From Methylicorpusculum oleiharenae (GTDB lineage Bacteria; Pseudomonadota; Gammaproteobacteria; Methylococcales; Methylomonadaceae), in the NCBI RefSeq assembly GCF_009828925.2, contig NZ_WUTY02000001.1:3378492-3442491 (forward strand): 64,000 nt of DNA. The letters are read 5' to 3'. This document shows positions 26,234-35,973 of this stretch, in pieces. Made by a program: the position numbers and the translations under genes. A model generated the notes under the pieces. That model searched no databases, was not told the origin of the DNA, and saw only the letters and a list, made by a program, of their open reading frames with translations. The stretch's first letter is position 1. Each line of letters begins with the position of its first letter.

Positions 26234-29200
26234 TTATGCTTTTTTGAGCAAGACATTTTTTAAGCGCCATTCCTCTTCGGGTTCGACGGCTTTAAGAAAG
26301 CTGATTTTACTCTGAGCTCCTGTTGCAATCGGTACGCCGTTCCGGTATAAAATTTTATGATTGGCTAAAGCCGGGATGCGTTGACCGGGGGTAATGACTC
26401 CGGTCAAATTGAGCGGGTCGGCGGCATTGATAACCACAAGATCATCCTGTTTTGCGTTTCTTCGGATGGCTCTTAACCCGTCAACGGCTTGCGGCAACGC
26501 AAACTGTTCGCCGGAAAAACCCTGTACAAACCGTCCTCCACGTAATTCGCCGCGTGCTTCCATTCTTCGAAATACATAGAGTAACTCCCGCCATGATGGC
26601 ATGATCGATTCCATTTCCAGCACTTTTCTGAATACGACGCCATAGCGCCTGAGCAGAATTTTAGCGACATGTTCACAGTGTTCATAGCGATCATTATCCT
26701 GAGTCAAACCTGGCCTGATGAGAGACCAGCGTCCGGCAGCAGTAAAAGGATCGTATGACGGGTAACGCTTGCTGCGCCGGTGCAGGATTTTTTGCGTCGT
26801 AATGAGGGTGCGTAATCCTTGAAAACTGTCTGCCGTGATAAGCCCCCATGCCGCCAATTCAGCCAATCCTTCTTCAATTTGCGCTTTCAGTAAGCCTGTT
26901 TCGGCAGCCAAATCCTCAAAAAAACTGGCACCCCATTGCCTGAGGGTCGTGATGATTTTTTGTGCCGGACTGGAGAGTGCTGCCAGATCAGGGCTTGATA
27001 GCGGTGCATAAGCACGCCAGTGATCAATGTGGGGCCGCGCGATAAAACTGATGGACGTGCTTTTTCCGGCCGGATTTTTCCGGCGATTCTGAGTTTGAGG
27101 CGGCTGTAAACGTAACCAAATAATCTTTCCCATGCTGCATAATTGATCAAGATCGGATTTCTGATAACAGCGAATGCGTGAAGGTAATATGTCGGCCTCC
27201 CAGCTGACTGCTGGAAGCCCCAATCCCTCTAATTGCAATAGCGATTCCTGCAAAGCCCCGGCACCTTCGCCTTTGTCATCGAAGCGATGCCAGTGGAATA
27301 AAAAGCGCATAAAGTCAGCTGCCGGAACCGGTTCTATTTCGCTACGCAACTGTTTTAGCGTGTAGCGATGAATTCTTGCCAATAAACCGCGATCACACCA
27401 TTCAATGCTATCTGACCCAGGATGGCTAAACTGACCTTGTATGGCAAAACCTTCAACCTGCAGTGCTTCAAGTGCCGCTTGAACCGTCTTGTTTTCAATA
27501 CCGATTGATGCCGCCAGCGCGCTGGCGGTTACAGGGCCTAAACCTTCCATCCGGCTGCGTATGATATCTACAAGACTGTTCTCCGGTGTTTCGACTTCGT
27601 CTGGGATGGCGTTTATGACAGGTTCAAGTCGGGCATTGGGAAATACCTGCATCAGGGTTTGCAAGCGTTCAGCAGCGACCCACAGCCTTATTCCTGAATC
27701 CAGGGTGACTAAGGTAGCCCGTTGTGTTAGCTGAAGACTTTTAAACAATACGGGCCATGATTGATCAGGCAGATTAATTGATTCGTGGCCGTTCTGCCCC
27801 TCATTTTCTGTTATAAAAGCCAGCACCACCAACGCGTCATGAAGTTCATCAGGCGAATTGGCCTGCGGCCAGGCTTCCATTTTTACACGGGCAATGGCTT
27901 CCGGACTCAGCCGGCCTAAATCGCCCGCACTTTGAGGGTCGATAAAGCGTCGTTGCTGAACCGCCAGCGTTCGCCGTTCTTCTGCCGGTGCATCATCCAA
28001 AAACGCGTAAGGACGTGCATTCAATATTTCCAGGGCCAGCGGAGAGGGGGAGGTTAGATCTTTGGCAAGTACCTGTATGGTTTTTTGTTCGATTCCCGAC
28101 AACAGTCGAATCAAGCCATCGATATCCATCAGTTCATGCAAACAGTCATAGAGCGTTTGATTGACTAAGGGGTGATCAGGAATAGCCCGGTCCCCGGCAA
28201 TATTTTCCTGACAGGCCAGTTGATCCGGAAAAATGACAGCAATCAGATCTTCAGCATCGTTACGCTGAAAATAGGCAGGTACTTTTTTTCCGGCACGGTT
28301 ACGGGGGACTGCCAAGGCCGTATTGGCAACCCACCGCCAGCGGGTCGGAAACATAGGGGCGGCAAGCAAGGCCTGAATCAAAATAGCTTTGACTGTCGCC
28401 GATTTAAGGTAATGCGCCGGTTCCTCCAGTGGAAAACTATGGGTAGGTCCCAAAGACAGCACAATAGCGTCTTCACCTGCGGCTGCCTGCAGTTCAAAGT
28501 TGAATGTCCGGCAGAAGCGTTTCCGCAAAGCCAGTCCCCACGCCCGGTTGATGCGTGAACCGAAAGGCGAGTGAATGACGAAATGCATATCGCCGGTTTC
28601 ATCAAAAAAACGTTCGAATACGATTGTTTTCTGAGTAGGGATGATAGAAAGCGCTGCTTTTGCCAATGCTAAATACTGAACTAATTGGTCAGCAGCGGCA
28701 GTATTGAGGCTGATCGAATCTGTCAAATACTGATGCGCAGGCTGAATGCCTTGCTCAAGTTTATGATCGATAGCATCACGCAGATCCGACACTGCCTTGG
28801 AGAGTTCATCAGTGCGCCCCGGCGCTTCGCCAAACCAAAACGGAATATTGGGCGGCAAACCGTGCGCATCTTCAACATAAACCCGGCCTTGTTCGACTTT
28901 TAAAAGCCGATACGAGTTATTTCCCAGCTGAAAAATATCACCGGGTATACTTTCAAAAGCAAAGTCTTCGTTTAACGTGCCGACGAATAAACCCTCCGGT
29001 TGCATAATGACGTCATAATCGAATTGATCAGGGATCGCGCCGCCGTTTACGATGGCAGTCAACCGTGCGCCTTTTCTGGCTCTCAATAAGCCGTGAACGG
29101 CATCACGGTGCAAATAGGCACCTCGTCGGCCTCTTCGCGTGCTGTAACCTTCACTGAGCATTTTGACCACTTTCGCGAAGGTCTCATAGTCAAGAGTGTG

Positions 29201-30511
29201 ATAAGGCCAGGCTTGGGTAAAGGCTTCATAAAGTGCTTTTTCCTGCCATTCTCGGCAAGCAACTTCGGCCACTATTTGTTGAGCCAAAACATCCAGAGGA
29301 TGGTCAGGCAGCTTGATTTTGTCCAGTTCGTCATGACTGATAGCGATAAGCATCGCCGTACATTCGACTAAATCGTCGCGCGATAAAGGAAACAGCTTAC
29401 CTTTGGGGGTAGCACTCAGGCGGTGACCGGACCGGCCGACCCGTTGTAATAGGGCGGCGATGCTGCGCGGAGATCCGATTTGACAGACCAGATCGACATC
29501 GCCAATATCAATGCCCAACTCCAATGATGCTGTCGCTACCAGCGCTTTGAGGCTGCCTTGTTTCAAACGCTGTTCAGCGTTGAGTCGATGTTCTTTGGCA
29601 AGGCTGCCGTGGTGAGCGGTTACATGATCCTCTCCTAATCGCTCGGCCAGGCCTGCGGCAAGGCGTTCAGCTAATCTTCTGGTATTGACAAAAATCAGTG
29701 TAGTCCGGTGTTGTTCGATTAAATCAACCAGGCGAGTATAAATTTCCTGCCATACTTCGCTGGCCATGATCGATTCCAGAGGCGATCCGGGGACTTCTAT
29801 TTGAAGGTCACGCTGACGCTTATGGCCTGTGTCAATGATCTGGCAGGCCGTATTACGATTTCCGGTCAAGAATCTCGCCATGTCTTCAATGGGTTTTTGT
29901 GTGGCGGACAGACCGATTCGAACCACGGGCGCTGCGGTTAACTGGTCCAAACGCTCCAATGACAAAGCCAGATGAGCACCCCGTTTATTACCTGCAAGCG
30001 CGTGAATTTCATCGACAATGACGGTTTTAACGGTGCTAAGCATTAAGCGGCCGGAATCTGACGTGAGCAAAACATAAAGCGATTCAGGCGTGGTAACCAG
30101 GATGTGCGGAGCGCACCGTTTCATGGCATTGCGTTCTGACGTTGAGGTGTCGCCGGTGCGCGTTTGCACACGAATGGGTACATCCGGCAGACCATTTTCC
30201 AACAGCACAAACTGAATGCCGTCCAGAGGCCATTCCAGATTTTTATGAATATCGTTGGACAGGGCTTTTAAAGGTGAGATATAAAGTATCACCGTTTCGT
30301 CAGGTAAAGGTGATGCTATCCCTTGAACAATAAGCTGGTTGATTGCCGCCAAAAATGCGGCCAGTGTTTTACCCGAGCCGGTAGGTGCAGCAATCAGCGT
30401 AGCATGACCGGCTTGTATAGCTGGCCAAGCCAGCGACTGAACGTCAGAAGGCGCTGAAAAATGGTTTTTAAACCATTCTGATACGGCAGGATGAAAATTG
30501 TTTAAGCTCAT
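26234..30511 (-). CDS. lhr: Lhr-type ATP-dependent DNA/RNA helicase
   Basis: Large superfamily 2 helicase of 1425 residues. Motif I is APTGSGKTLAAF, motif II DEIHALAGNKRG, motif III GLSATQKP, and motif VI QRVGRSGHRLS. The Lhr core (helicase, winged helix and beta-barrel parts) is followed by a long C-terminal extension typical of bacterial Lhr, which removes or unwinds nucleic acid 3' to 5'. Related proteins act in DNA repair. Its 3' end lies 127 bases from the IS630 boundary. It is divergent from the serine protease gene, and no operon partner is visible. Confidence 0.93.
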   Translation of the reverse strand: MSLNNFHPAVSEWFKNHFSAPSDVQSLAWPAIQAGHATLIAAPTGSGKTLAAFLAAINQLIVQGIASPLPDETVILYISPLKALSNDIHKNLEWPLDGIQFVLLENGLPDVPIRVQTRTGDTSTSERNAMKRCAPHILVTTPESLYVLLTSDSGRLMLSTVKTVIVDEIHALAGNKRGAHLALSLERLDQLTAAPVVRIGLSATQKPIEDMARFLTGNRNTACQIIDTGHKRQRDLQIEVPGSPLESIMASEVWQEIYTRLVDLIEQHRTTLIFVNTRRLAERLAAGLAERLGEDHVTAHHGSLAKEHRLNAEQRLKQGSLKALVATASLELGIDIGDVDLVCQIGSPRSIAALLQRVGRSGHRLSATPKGKLFPLSRDDLVECTAMLIAISHDELDKIKLPDHPLDVLAQQIVAEVACREWQEKALYEAFTQAWPYHTLDYETFAKVVKMLSEGYSTRRGRRGAYLHRDAVHGLLRARKGARLTAIVNGGAIPDQFDYDVIMQPEGLFVGTLNEDFAFESIPGDIFQLGNNSYRLLKVEQGRVYVEDAHGLPPNIPFWFGEAPGRTDELSKAVSDLRDAIDHKLEQGIQPAHQYLTDSISLNTAAADQLVQYLALAKAALSIIPTQKTIVFERFFDETGDMHFVIHSPFGSRINRAWGLALRKRFCRTFNFELQAAAGEDAIVLSLGPTHSFPLEEPAHYLKSATVKAILIQALLAAPMFPTRWRWVANTALAVPRNRAGKKVPAYFQRNDAEDLIAVIFPDQLACQENIAGDRAIPDHPLVNQTLYDCLHELMDIDGLIRLLSGIEQKTIQVLAKDLTSPSPLALEILNARPYAFLDDAPAEERRTLAVQQRRFIDPQSAGDLGRLSPEAIARVKMEAWPQANSPDELHDALVVLAFITENEGQNGHESINLPDQSWPVLFKSLQLTQRATLVTLDSGIRLWVAAERLQTLMQVFPNARLEPVINAIPDEVETPENSLVDIIRSRMEGLGPVTASALAASIGIENKTVQAALEALQVEGFAIQGQFSHPGSDSIEWCDRGLLARIHRYTLKQLRSEIEPVPAADFMRFLFHWHRFDDKGEGAGALQESLLQLEGLGLPAVSWEADILPSRIRCYQKSDLDQLCSMGKIIWLRLQPPQTQNRRKNPAGKSTSISFIARPHIDHWRAYAPLSSPDLAALSSPAQKIITTLRQWGASFFEDLAAETGLLKAQIEEGLAELAAWGLITADSFQGLRTLITTQKILHRRSKRYPSYDPFTAAGRWSLIRPGLTQDNDRYEHCEHVAKILLRRYGVVFRKVLEMESIMPSWRELLYVFRRMEARGELRGGRFVQGFSGEQFALPQAVDGLRAIRRNAKQDDLVVINAADPLNLTGVITPGQRIPALANHKILYRNGVPIATGAQSKISFLKAVEPEEEWRLKNVLLKKA

Positions 30512-30664
30512 TCAGCGATTAAACGATGGATACTCTGGTGTATTTATCCTTATCATCATATCAGCTAGCTGATTATTTCGAATAGGCTTCTGTTTATAAC
30601 CCAATGAATCAAAGTTTATGATGACCTTTGTCCTCGTGACATTGTTTTATTCTTCAAGAGTATC

Positions 30665-31435
30665 ATGCGCTTACACATAATAAGATTTTTCGCGGCTTTA
30701 ATTTTATGGCTACAATTTGGCCAAACGCAAGCTGATGAAGTGCTGTCAGCGACAATAACCAGAGTTAAACCGAGTATTGTTGTCGTGGGTTCATTTCAGA
30801 AAACACGCACCCCTCGCGGTCTTTTTTTAGGCACCGGCTTTGCGATTGGTGACGGCACTTTGATTGCGACCAATGCTCATGTTATTGCCAAAGAAAAAGA
30901 TTTAAGCCACAAAGAAGCTTTAGCGATATTCGTTCGAAGAGACGGTAAAGAAGAAATGGCTTTTGCCACTGAATTGAAAGTGGATCCCGTCCATGATATT
31001 GCAGTTTTAAAATTGGCAGGCAACGCCCGTTTAACCCCGATGGTTCTGGGCGATGCCGGTCAGGTTAAAGAAGGTCAAGACATTGCCTTTACCGGATTTC
31101 CAATCGGCATGGTTTTAGGGCTTTATCCTGTCACACATCAGGGTATTATTTCGGCCATTTCGCCAACAGTCATTCCCCAGTTAAGCGGGAAGTTATTAAG
31201 CTCGGATATGCTGAAACGCTTGCGAGAGCCCTATGATGTATTTCAACTGGATGCCACGGCGTATCCGGGTAACAGCGGTAGCCCGCTTTATGACCCGCAA
31301 ACAGGCAGTGTCATTGGTATTATTAATAAGGTTTTTGTTCAGGAAGGAAAAGAGTCGGCGATCACAAAGCCCAGCGGCATAACCTATGCCATGCCGGTAA
31401 CCTACTTGAAAAAATTATTAGATAACGTCGATTGA
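30665..31435 (+). CDS. Secreted trypsin-like serine protease
   Basis: A 256-residue protein with a signal peptide (IIRFFAALILWLQFGQTQAD). The chymotrypsin-fold triad is visible: H in IATNAHVIAKEK, D in VDPVHDIAVLKL, and S in DATAYPGNSGSPLYD. No PDZ domain follows, so it is a single-domain member of the DegP-like/trypsin_2 group. It likely acts in the periplasm. It is monocistronic between lhr and the polysaccharide locus. Confidence 0.88.
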   Translation: MRLHIIRFFAALILWLQFGQTQADEVLSATITRVKPSIVVVGSFQKTRTPRGLFLGTGFAIGDGTLIATNAHVIAKEKDLSHKEALAIFVRRDGKEEMAFATELKVDPVHDIAVLKLAGNARLTPMVLGDAGQVKEGQDIAFTGFPIGMVLGLYPVTHQGIISAISPTVIPQLSGKLLSSDMLKRLREPYDVFQLDATAYPGNSGSPLYDPQTGSVIGIINKVFVQEGKESAITKPSGITYAMPVTYLKKLLDNVD

Positions 31436-31607
31436 AAGCCACTCTTGAGCTATGCTTTTCAACATGCCTGAGCAATTGTTATCGCTGCTATAGAAAACAA
31501 AAACCTTTTAGGTTGCCGATGTTAAAATTTCATCTTCATTCAACTCTCATAAGCCGGTTCTTGCTGATAAACAGTTTTTTATTTTTAACTTACTCTAAAA
31601 ACTCCCG

Positions 31608-32996
31608 ATGATAAGGATTTTCCGCCATTACATCTCAAGTGCGTTCCTGTGGCTGCTTATTTTAGAAGCCTTTGTATTCTATTTTTCCATGTATCTTGGC
31701 AGCCAACTCCGTTTTCTCTATGAGGCGAGCTGGTATTCAGAATCTGACATCATTGCTGCAAGTCTGGTTTTTGTCGTCGTCGTGACCTTGTGTAATATCT
31801 CTCTTGGTTTATATCGGCGTAATCTGGGAACACACGATTATGATTTACTTGCCAGGGTAAGCTTCAGTTTTGGTATATCCATCGCGGCAGTCGTTTCCAT
31901 TTATTATATTTTCCCTGAATTTCTGATCGCTCGAAGTGTGCTGGGTGCTGCGGTCATTATTGCCTTTTTGGGCATGATGATCATCCGCTATTTTTTTTAC
32001 CGTTATGCCAAAATTGAGCGCATTAAAAAACAGGTTTTAGTCGTTGGCAGCGGAAAAAAAGCGGTTGAGCTGGTGACGCTAAATGACAGCTATATTCATA
32101 AAACTTTCAATATCACTGGTTTTCTGGCTCTACCGGACGAGCAGGTGCTGGTCGATAAATCATTGTTGATCAATTCTGATACCTCGTTGTGCGAGACCTG
32201 TCAGAAGTTGAACATTGATGAAATTGTGCTGGCCATTGATGATAGACGGCGCAGTATGCCGATCAGCACCTTACTGGATTGCAAAATGTCCGGTCTGGAT
32301 ATCATCGATTTGGTCACCTTTTATGAACGCGAACAAGGGCTTATCTCGTTAAATAATGTTTACCCGAGCTGGTTTTTATTCTCTGACGGATTTGCGGTAA
32401 GCGGTTTTCGATCACTGACCAAAAGAGTGTTTGATATCGTTATGAGTGTTGTTTTACTCGCCGTTTCCTGGCCTTTCATGTTGATGACTATCATCGCTAT
32501 CAAGCTGGAAGATGGCATACAGGCTCCGTTTTTTTATAAACAGGTCAGGGTAGGGGAGAATAACCAGCATTTTAAAGTGATTAAATTTAGGAGCATGGTC
32601 GTCAATGCCGAAAAGAATGGCGCGCAATGGGCAAAACTGCGTGACAACAGAATTACGCGGGTAGGTGCCTTCATCAGAAAAGTAAGAATTGATGAATTGC
32701 CGCAGATTTTTAATGTATTGACCGGCGATATGAGCTTTGTCGGTCCCAGACCCGAGCGCCCTGAATTTGTAGACGGATTTATTGAACGTATCGATTACTA
32801 TGCTGAACGCCATCGTGTCAAACCGGGCATCACCGGTTGGGCACAAATTTGTTATCCCTATGGCGCCAGCGAAGAAGATACGGTAAGAAAATTGGAATAT
32901 GACCTTTATTATGTGAAAAACTACAGCATGTTTCTCGATATGAGCATCATTTTGCACACGATCGAAATTGTCTTATGGGGCAAAGGTGCCAGATAA
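31608..32996 (+). CDS. Exosortase A-type polyprenyl sugar-phosphate transferase
   Basis: Initiates exopolysaccharide repeat synthesis by moving a sugar phosphate to undecaprenyl phosphate. It has about four N-terminal helices, a CoA-binding-like middle domain (KKQVLVVGSGKKAVELV), a fifth helix, and the C-terminal transferase domain with KFRSMVVNAEKNGAQW, DELPQIFNVLTGDMSFVG and PRPERPEFV. The end, RHRVKPGITGWAQICYPYGA then LWGKGAR, is that of the TIGR03013 (XrtA/PEP-CTERM) group. It begins the polysaccharide locus. Confidence 0.9.
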   Translation: MIRIFRHYISSAFLWLLILEAFVFYFSMYLGSQLRFLYEASWYSESDIIAASLVFVVVVTLCNISLGLYRRNLGTHDYDLLARVSFSFGISIAAVVSIYYIFPEFLIARSVLGAAVIIAFLGMMIIRYFFYRYAKIERIKKQVLVVGSGKKAVELVTLNDSYIHKTFNITGFLALPDEQVLVDKSLLINSDTSLCETCQKLNIDEIVLAIDDRRRSMPISTLLDCKMSGLDIIDLVTFYEREQGLISLNNVYPSWFLFSDGFAVSGFRSLTKRVFDIVMSVVLLAVSWPFMLMTIIAIKLEDGIQAPFFYKQVRVGENNQHFKVIKFRSMVVNAEKNGAQWAKLRDNRITRVGAFIRKVRIDELPQIFNVLTGDMSFVGPRPERPEFVDGFIERIDYYAERHRVKPGITGWAQICYPYGASEEDTVRKLEYDLYYVKNYSMFLDMSIILHTIEIVLWGKGAR

Positions 32997-33062
32997 CATC
33001 AGTTTGGCAATAGGAAGATCAGTAAAAATAATCTTGTTAACTCAGTTTAAGGTGATTTTGTT

Positions 33063-34112
33063 TTGACGAATAAAACGATTTTAGTAACAGGCGGCGCGGG
33101 GTATATCGGCAGCCACACCTGTGTGGAGTTATTAAATGCCGGTTTTACTATCGTGGTGGTTGATAATCTTTCCAACAGCAAAATCGAAGCGTTAAAGCGC
33201 GTCGAGCGAATTACTGAAAAAACGGTCGTATTTTATCAAGCTGATATAAGAGATAAAGACGCGCTTGCTTCGGTTTTTAACCAGCATCACTTTGATGCTG
33301 TCATTCATTTTGCCGGACTTAAGGCCGTAGGAGAATCCTGTCAACAGCCGTTAGCGTATTACGATAACAATGTGCATGGCACGTTGGTTTTACTGCAGGT
33401 TATGGAACAATTCAACGTAACAGATCTGGTTTTCAGCTCTTCGGCTACGGTTTATGGAGATCCTCATACCGTGCCAATCAAAGAAAACTTTCCATTATCC
33501 GCCACCAATCCTTATGGCAAAACCAAGCTTCATATCGAGGAAATTTTGCGGGATTTATCGAAAGCCGATTCATTCGGGGCCAAGAAAAGGCCCTGGAATA
33601 TCGCAATCCTGCGATATTTTAATCCGGTAGGGGCTCATCACAGCGGCTTGATAGGTGAAGACCCTAATGGAGTTCCCAATAATTTGATGCCTTACATCGC
33701 CCAGGTTGCAGTCGGCAAACTTAGCCAGTTATCGATTTTTGGTAATGACTATCCTACAAAAGACGGTACGGGAGTAAGAGACTACATTCATGTAGTTGAT
33801 TTGGCGAAAGGGCATCTTAAAGCGCTAGAGGCTTTGTTTTCTTGCCATGACGATAGTCGTTCTTGCAAGGCCTATAATTTGGGCACGGGAAAAGGATACA
33901 GTGTGCTGGATATGGTGAATGCATTTTCCCGTGTAACCGGACTGGCCATTAAATACCAGTTTGTTGATCGCCGGGAAGGCGATATAGCGGAATGTTATGC
34001 CGATCCTTCACTTTCTGCAGATGAATTGAGTTGGCAAACAGACAAGAATCTCGACGATATGATGAGAGATACCTGGAGTTGGCAAAGTAACAATCCTGCT
34101 GGTTACGCCTAG
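33063..34112 (+). CDS. galE: UDP-glucose 4-epimerase
   Basis: Interconverts UDP-glucose and UDP-galactose. The NAD-binding [16 protein letters not shown] opens the protein; SSSATVYG and [10 protein letters not shown] supply the catalytic serine/threonine and Y-x3-K, and RYFNPVGAH and [17 protein letters not shown] follow. It is 349 residues. The start is TTG at 33063, preceded by AAGGTG; no ATG suits the conserved beginning. Confidence 0.95.
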   Translation: MTNKTILVTGGAGYIGSHTCVELLNAGFTIVVVDNLSNSKIEALKRVERITEKTVVFYQADIRDKDALASVFNQHHFDAVIHFAGLKAVGESCQQPLAYYDNNVHGTLVLLQVMEQFNVTDLVFSSSATVYGDPHTVPIKENFPLSATNPYGKTKLHIEEILRDLSKADSFGAKKRPWNIAILRYFNPVGAHHSGLIGEDPNGVPNNLMPYIAQVAVGKLSQLSIFGNDYPTKDGTGVRDYIHVVDLAKGHLKALEALFSCHDDSRSCKAYNLGTGKGYSVLDMVNAFSRVTGLAIKYQFVDRREGDIAECYADPSLSADELSWQTDKNLDDMMRDTWSWQSNNPAGYA

Positions 34113-34143
34113 TCTTAAAGCTCGACGCAACCTACACCGTATT

Positions 34144-34767
34144 TTATTTGACCAGTAAATTTTGCGAGATCAGTCCTCTGCTGAGCAATAGATTGATCAC
34201 GGATTGAACACATTCATCCAATGATTGCTGATGGGTATTCACAATCAGTTCGGGCCTTTCGGGCTCTTCGTAAGGAGAGCCAATACCTGTGAAGAAAGGG
34301 ATTTTGCCTTCCCGCGCTTTCTTATATAAGCCTTTTACGTCCCGTTCTTCGCAGGTTTGAAGCGGGCATTGGCAGTAAATTTCAATAAAATCACCATGAG
34401 GAACCAGCTTTCTGGCCGCACTCCGATCAGACCTGAAGGGCGATATGAAAGCCGTCAGCGTAATAACCCCGGCTTCAACCATTAACTTGGCCAGTTCACC
34501 AATTCTTCGGATGTTCTCAATCCGGTCTTCATCGTTAAAACCCAGGTCACTGCATAAGCCATGACGCACATTATCGCCATCCAACACAAAGGTAGAGCAT
34601 TCCGAACGATGAAGATAATCCTCTACGGCGTGCGCAAGTGTTGACTTACCGGAGCCAGATAATCCGGTAAACCAAAGAATCACGCTTTTGTGACGATGTA
34701 GCCGTTCCCGGTCGGTACGGGTTATAGTGGCATTATGCCAAACGGTGTTTGAACTTTTTTTAGTCAT
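34144..34767 (-). CDS. cysC: Adenylylsulfate kinase
   Basis: Makes PAPS from APS and ATP. The P-loop is [36 protein letters not shown] and [15 protein letters not shown] are APS kinase motifs. It is 207 residues. No cysD, cysN or cysH is near. Its place in a polysaccharide locus suggests PAPS supply for sulfation, but no sulfotransferase is in the window. It probably shares a transcript with the DHH gene, which starts 23 bases upstream of it. Confidence 0.93.
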   Translation of the reverse strand: MTKKSSNTVWHNATITRTDRERLHRHKSVILWFTGLSGSGKSTLAHAVEDYLHRSECSTFVLDGDNVRHGLCSDLGFNDEDRIENIRRIGELAKLMVEAGVITLTAFISPFRSDRSAARKLVPHGDFIEIYCQCPLQTCEERDVKGLYKKAREGKIPFFTGIGSPYEEPERPELIVNTHQQSLDECVQSVINLLLSRGLISQNLLVK

Positions 34768-34789
34768 AAAGGGCGGTCGCTGTTAGGTT

Positions 34790-35749
34790 TTAAGTAACGT
34801 AATAAGATTCAAATTGTTTAATAAATGCTGGCAGGCTAGCCTTTTCCAAGTGATTGATGCCGGCTGCCGCTTTACGGCCACCACCGGTGGGAAAGGCTGA
34901 GCAAATTTCATCGGCACCGGATTTATTGTTCAAAGGCGCTCTCACGCTGACTAAATATCCGCCTTTTTCATTAAGGCTGACAATAGCATGAGCTCTATCG
35001 GGCGCCGCATTGGCCAGTTCGTTTGCAAATACACCACTGATCCGCCTGGACCACGTCTCATCAGGCAAGTGATACACGGCAATGACCTCGTTGCTGTACT
35101 CGGGCTTGATCTGTAAGGCTTTATTCATGTCATCGTCAAAGCCATTGATCAACGTCTGATGAATCAACCGGTTATTGGCAATAAACTCGAACGGGGAAAA
35201 GTAACTGACCATTTCCTTATAAAGCTGGTCGGGCGGCAGATGCAAGTCTTCAATTGAATGTCCGTAACTGTTGTAATTGATGCAAACGCCGAGTTGTTTT
35301 AACTGACCGGTTTGTTCTGATGATAAATGAGATTCTGCCGCCAACTTTAAAGCCACAGCATCAAGATTATCTCCAAAAGCAGCTGTAATAGCCCATAAGC
35401 GGAAACGCCCCTGCAAATGCCGATCTACCAATAAGCTGGTACAGATATTGGTGTCCGTGTCGATCAGGGTTGTCAGGTTGCTATGGACAGGTGTCTTACC
35501 GGGCCGATGATGATCGACGTAGAACACGGATGCGCCCTGTTTGAGCACGGCATTTAAAGCGGCACTGTTTTTCTCAAGTGATATATCCAGAACGACGATA
35601 CGGTCCCCTGGTTCGGCAGTAACCCCTTCGAGTAAAGAAATATCTCTTTTTACTCCGGTAATCAGGCTTGAATTGACAGGTTCAGCCAAACGAAGCTGAA
35701 TAAGAGCACAAATACCATCGGCATCGCCGTTAAATACATCGTATTGCAT
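34790..35749 (-). CDS. DHH-family phosphoesterase
   Basis: A 319-residue protein with the DHH metal-binding motifs NGDADGICAL, VLDISLEKN and YVDHHRPG, and a C-terminal DHHA1 part with TGGGRKAAAGINHLE. Members hydrolyse short oligonucleotides (nanoRNase), cyclic dinucleotides or pAp. Being paired with cysC makes pAp, the by-product of PAPS use, an attractive substrate, but this is inference. It lies divergently from manC. Confidence 0.85.
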   Translation of the reverse strand: MQYDVFNGDADGICALIQLRLAEPVNSSLITGVKRDISLLEGVTAEPGDRIVVLDISLEKNSAALNAVLKQGASVFYVDHHRPGKTPVHSNLTTLIDTDTNICTSLLVDRHLQGRFRLWAITAAFGDNLDAVALKLAAESHLSSEQTGQLKQLGVCINYNSYGHSIEDLHLPPDQLYKEMVSYFSPFEFIANNRLIHQTLINGFDDDMNKALQIKPEYSNEVIAVYHLPDETWSRRISGVFANELANAAPDRAHAIVSLNEKGGYLVSVRAPLNNKSGADEICSAFPTGGGRKAAAGINHLEKASLPAFIKQFESYYVT

Positions 35750-35880
35750 AGCGTTATAAAGTTGTAAGGATGTTGGTAAAGTCTAGCTTGGAACTTATAC
35801 TTAACGAAGAAATTTTGTAAATTTGACTACATTCTGAGGCTGACCCAAAATTCCTTAAGAAAATTCTCAGCATCTGTCAC

Positions 35881-35886
35881 TATAAT
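35881..35886 (+). promoter_or_regulatory. Possible -10 element for manC
   Basis: A perfect TATAAT lies 88 bases before the manC start in the divergent gap. No convincing -35 is present at the usual distance, so the call is tentative. Confidence 0.3.
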
Positions 35887-35973
35887 TAGGGGCATAAACA
35901 TCCCGATCCATTTCAGAGCAATTTTTCTATTGCTGATGTTATTCGTAAACACCTATTAATTTAAAGGACACCT

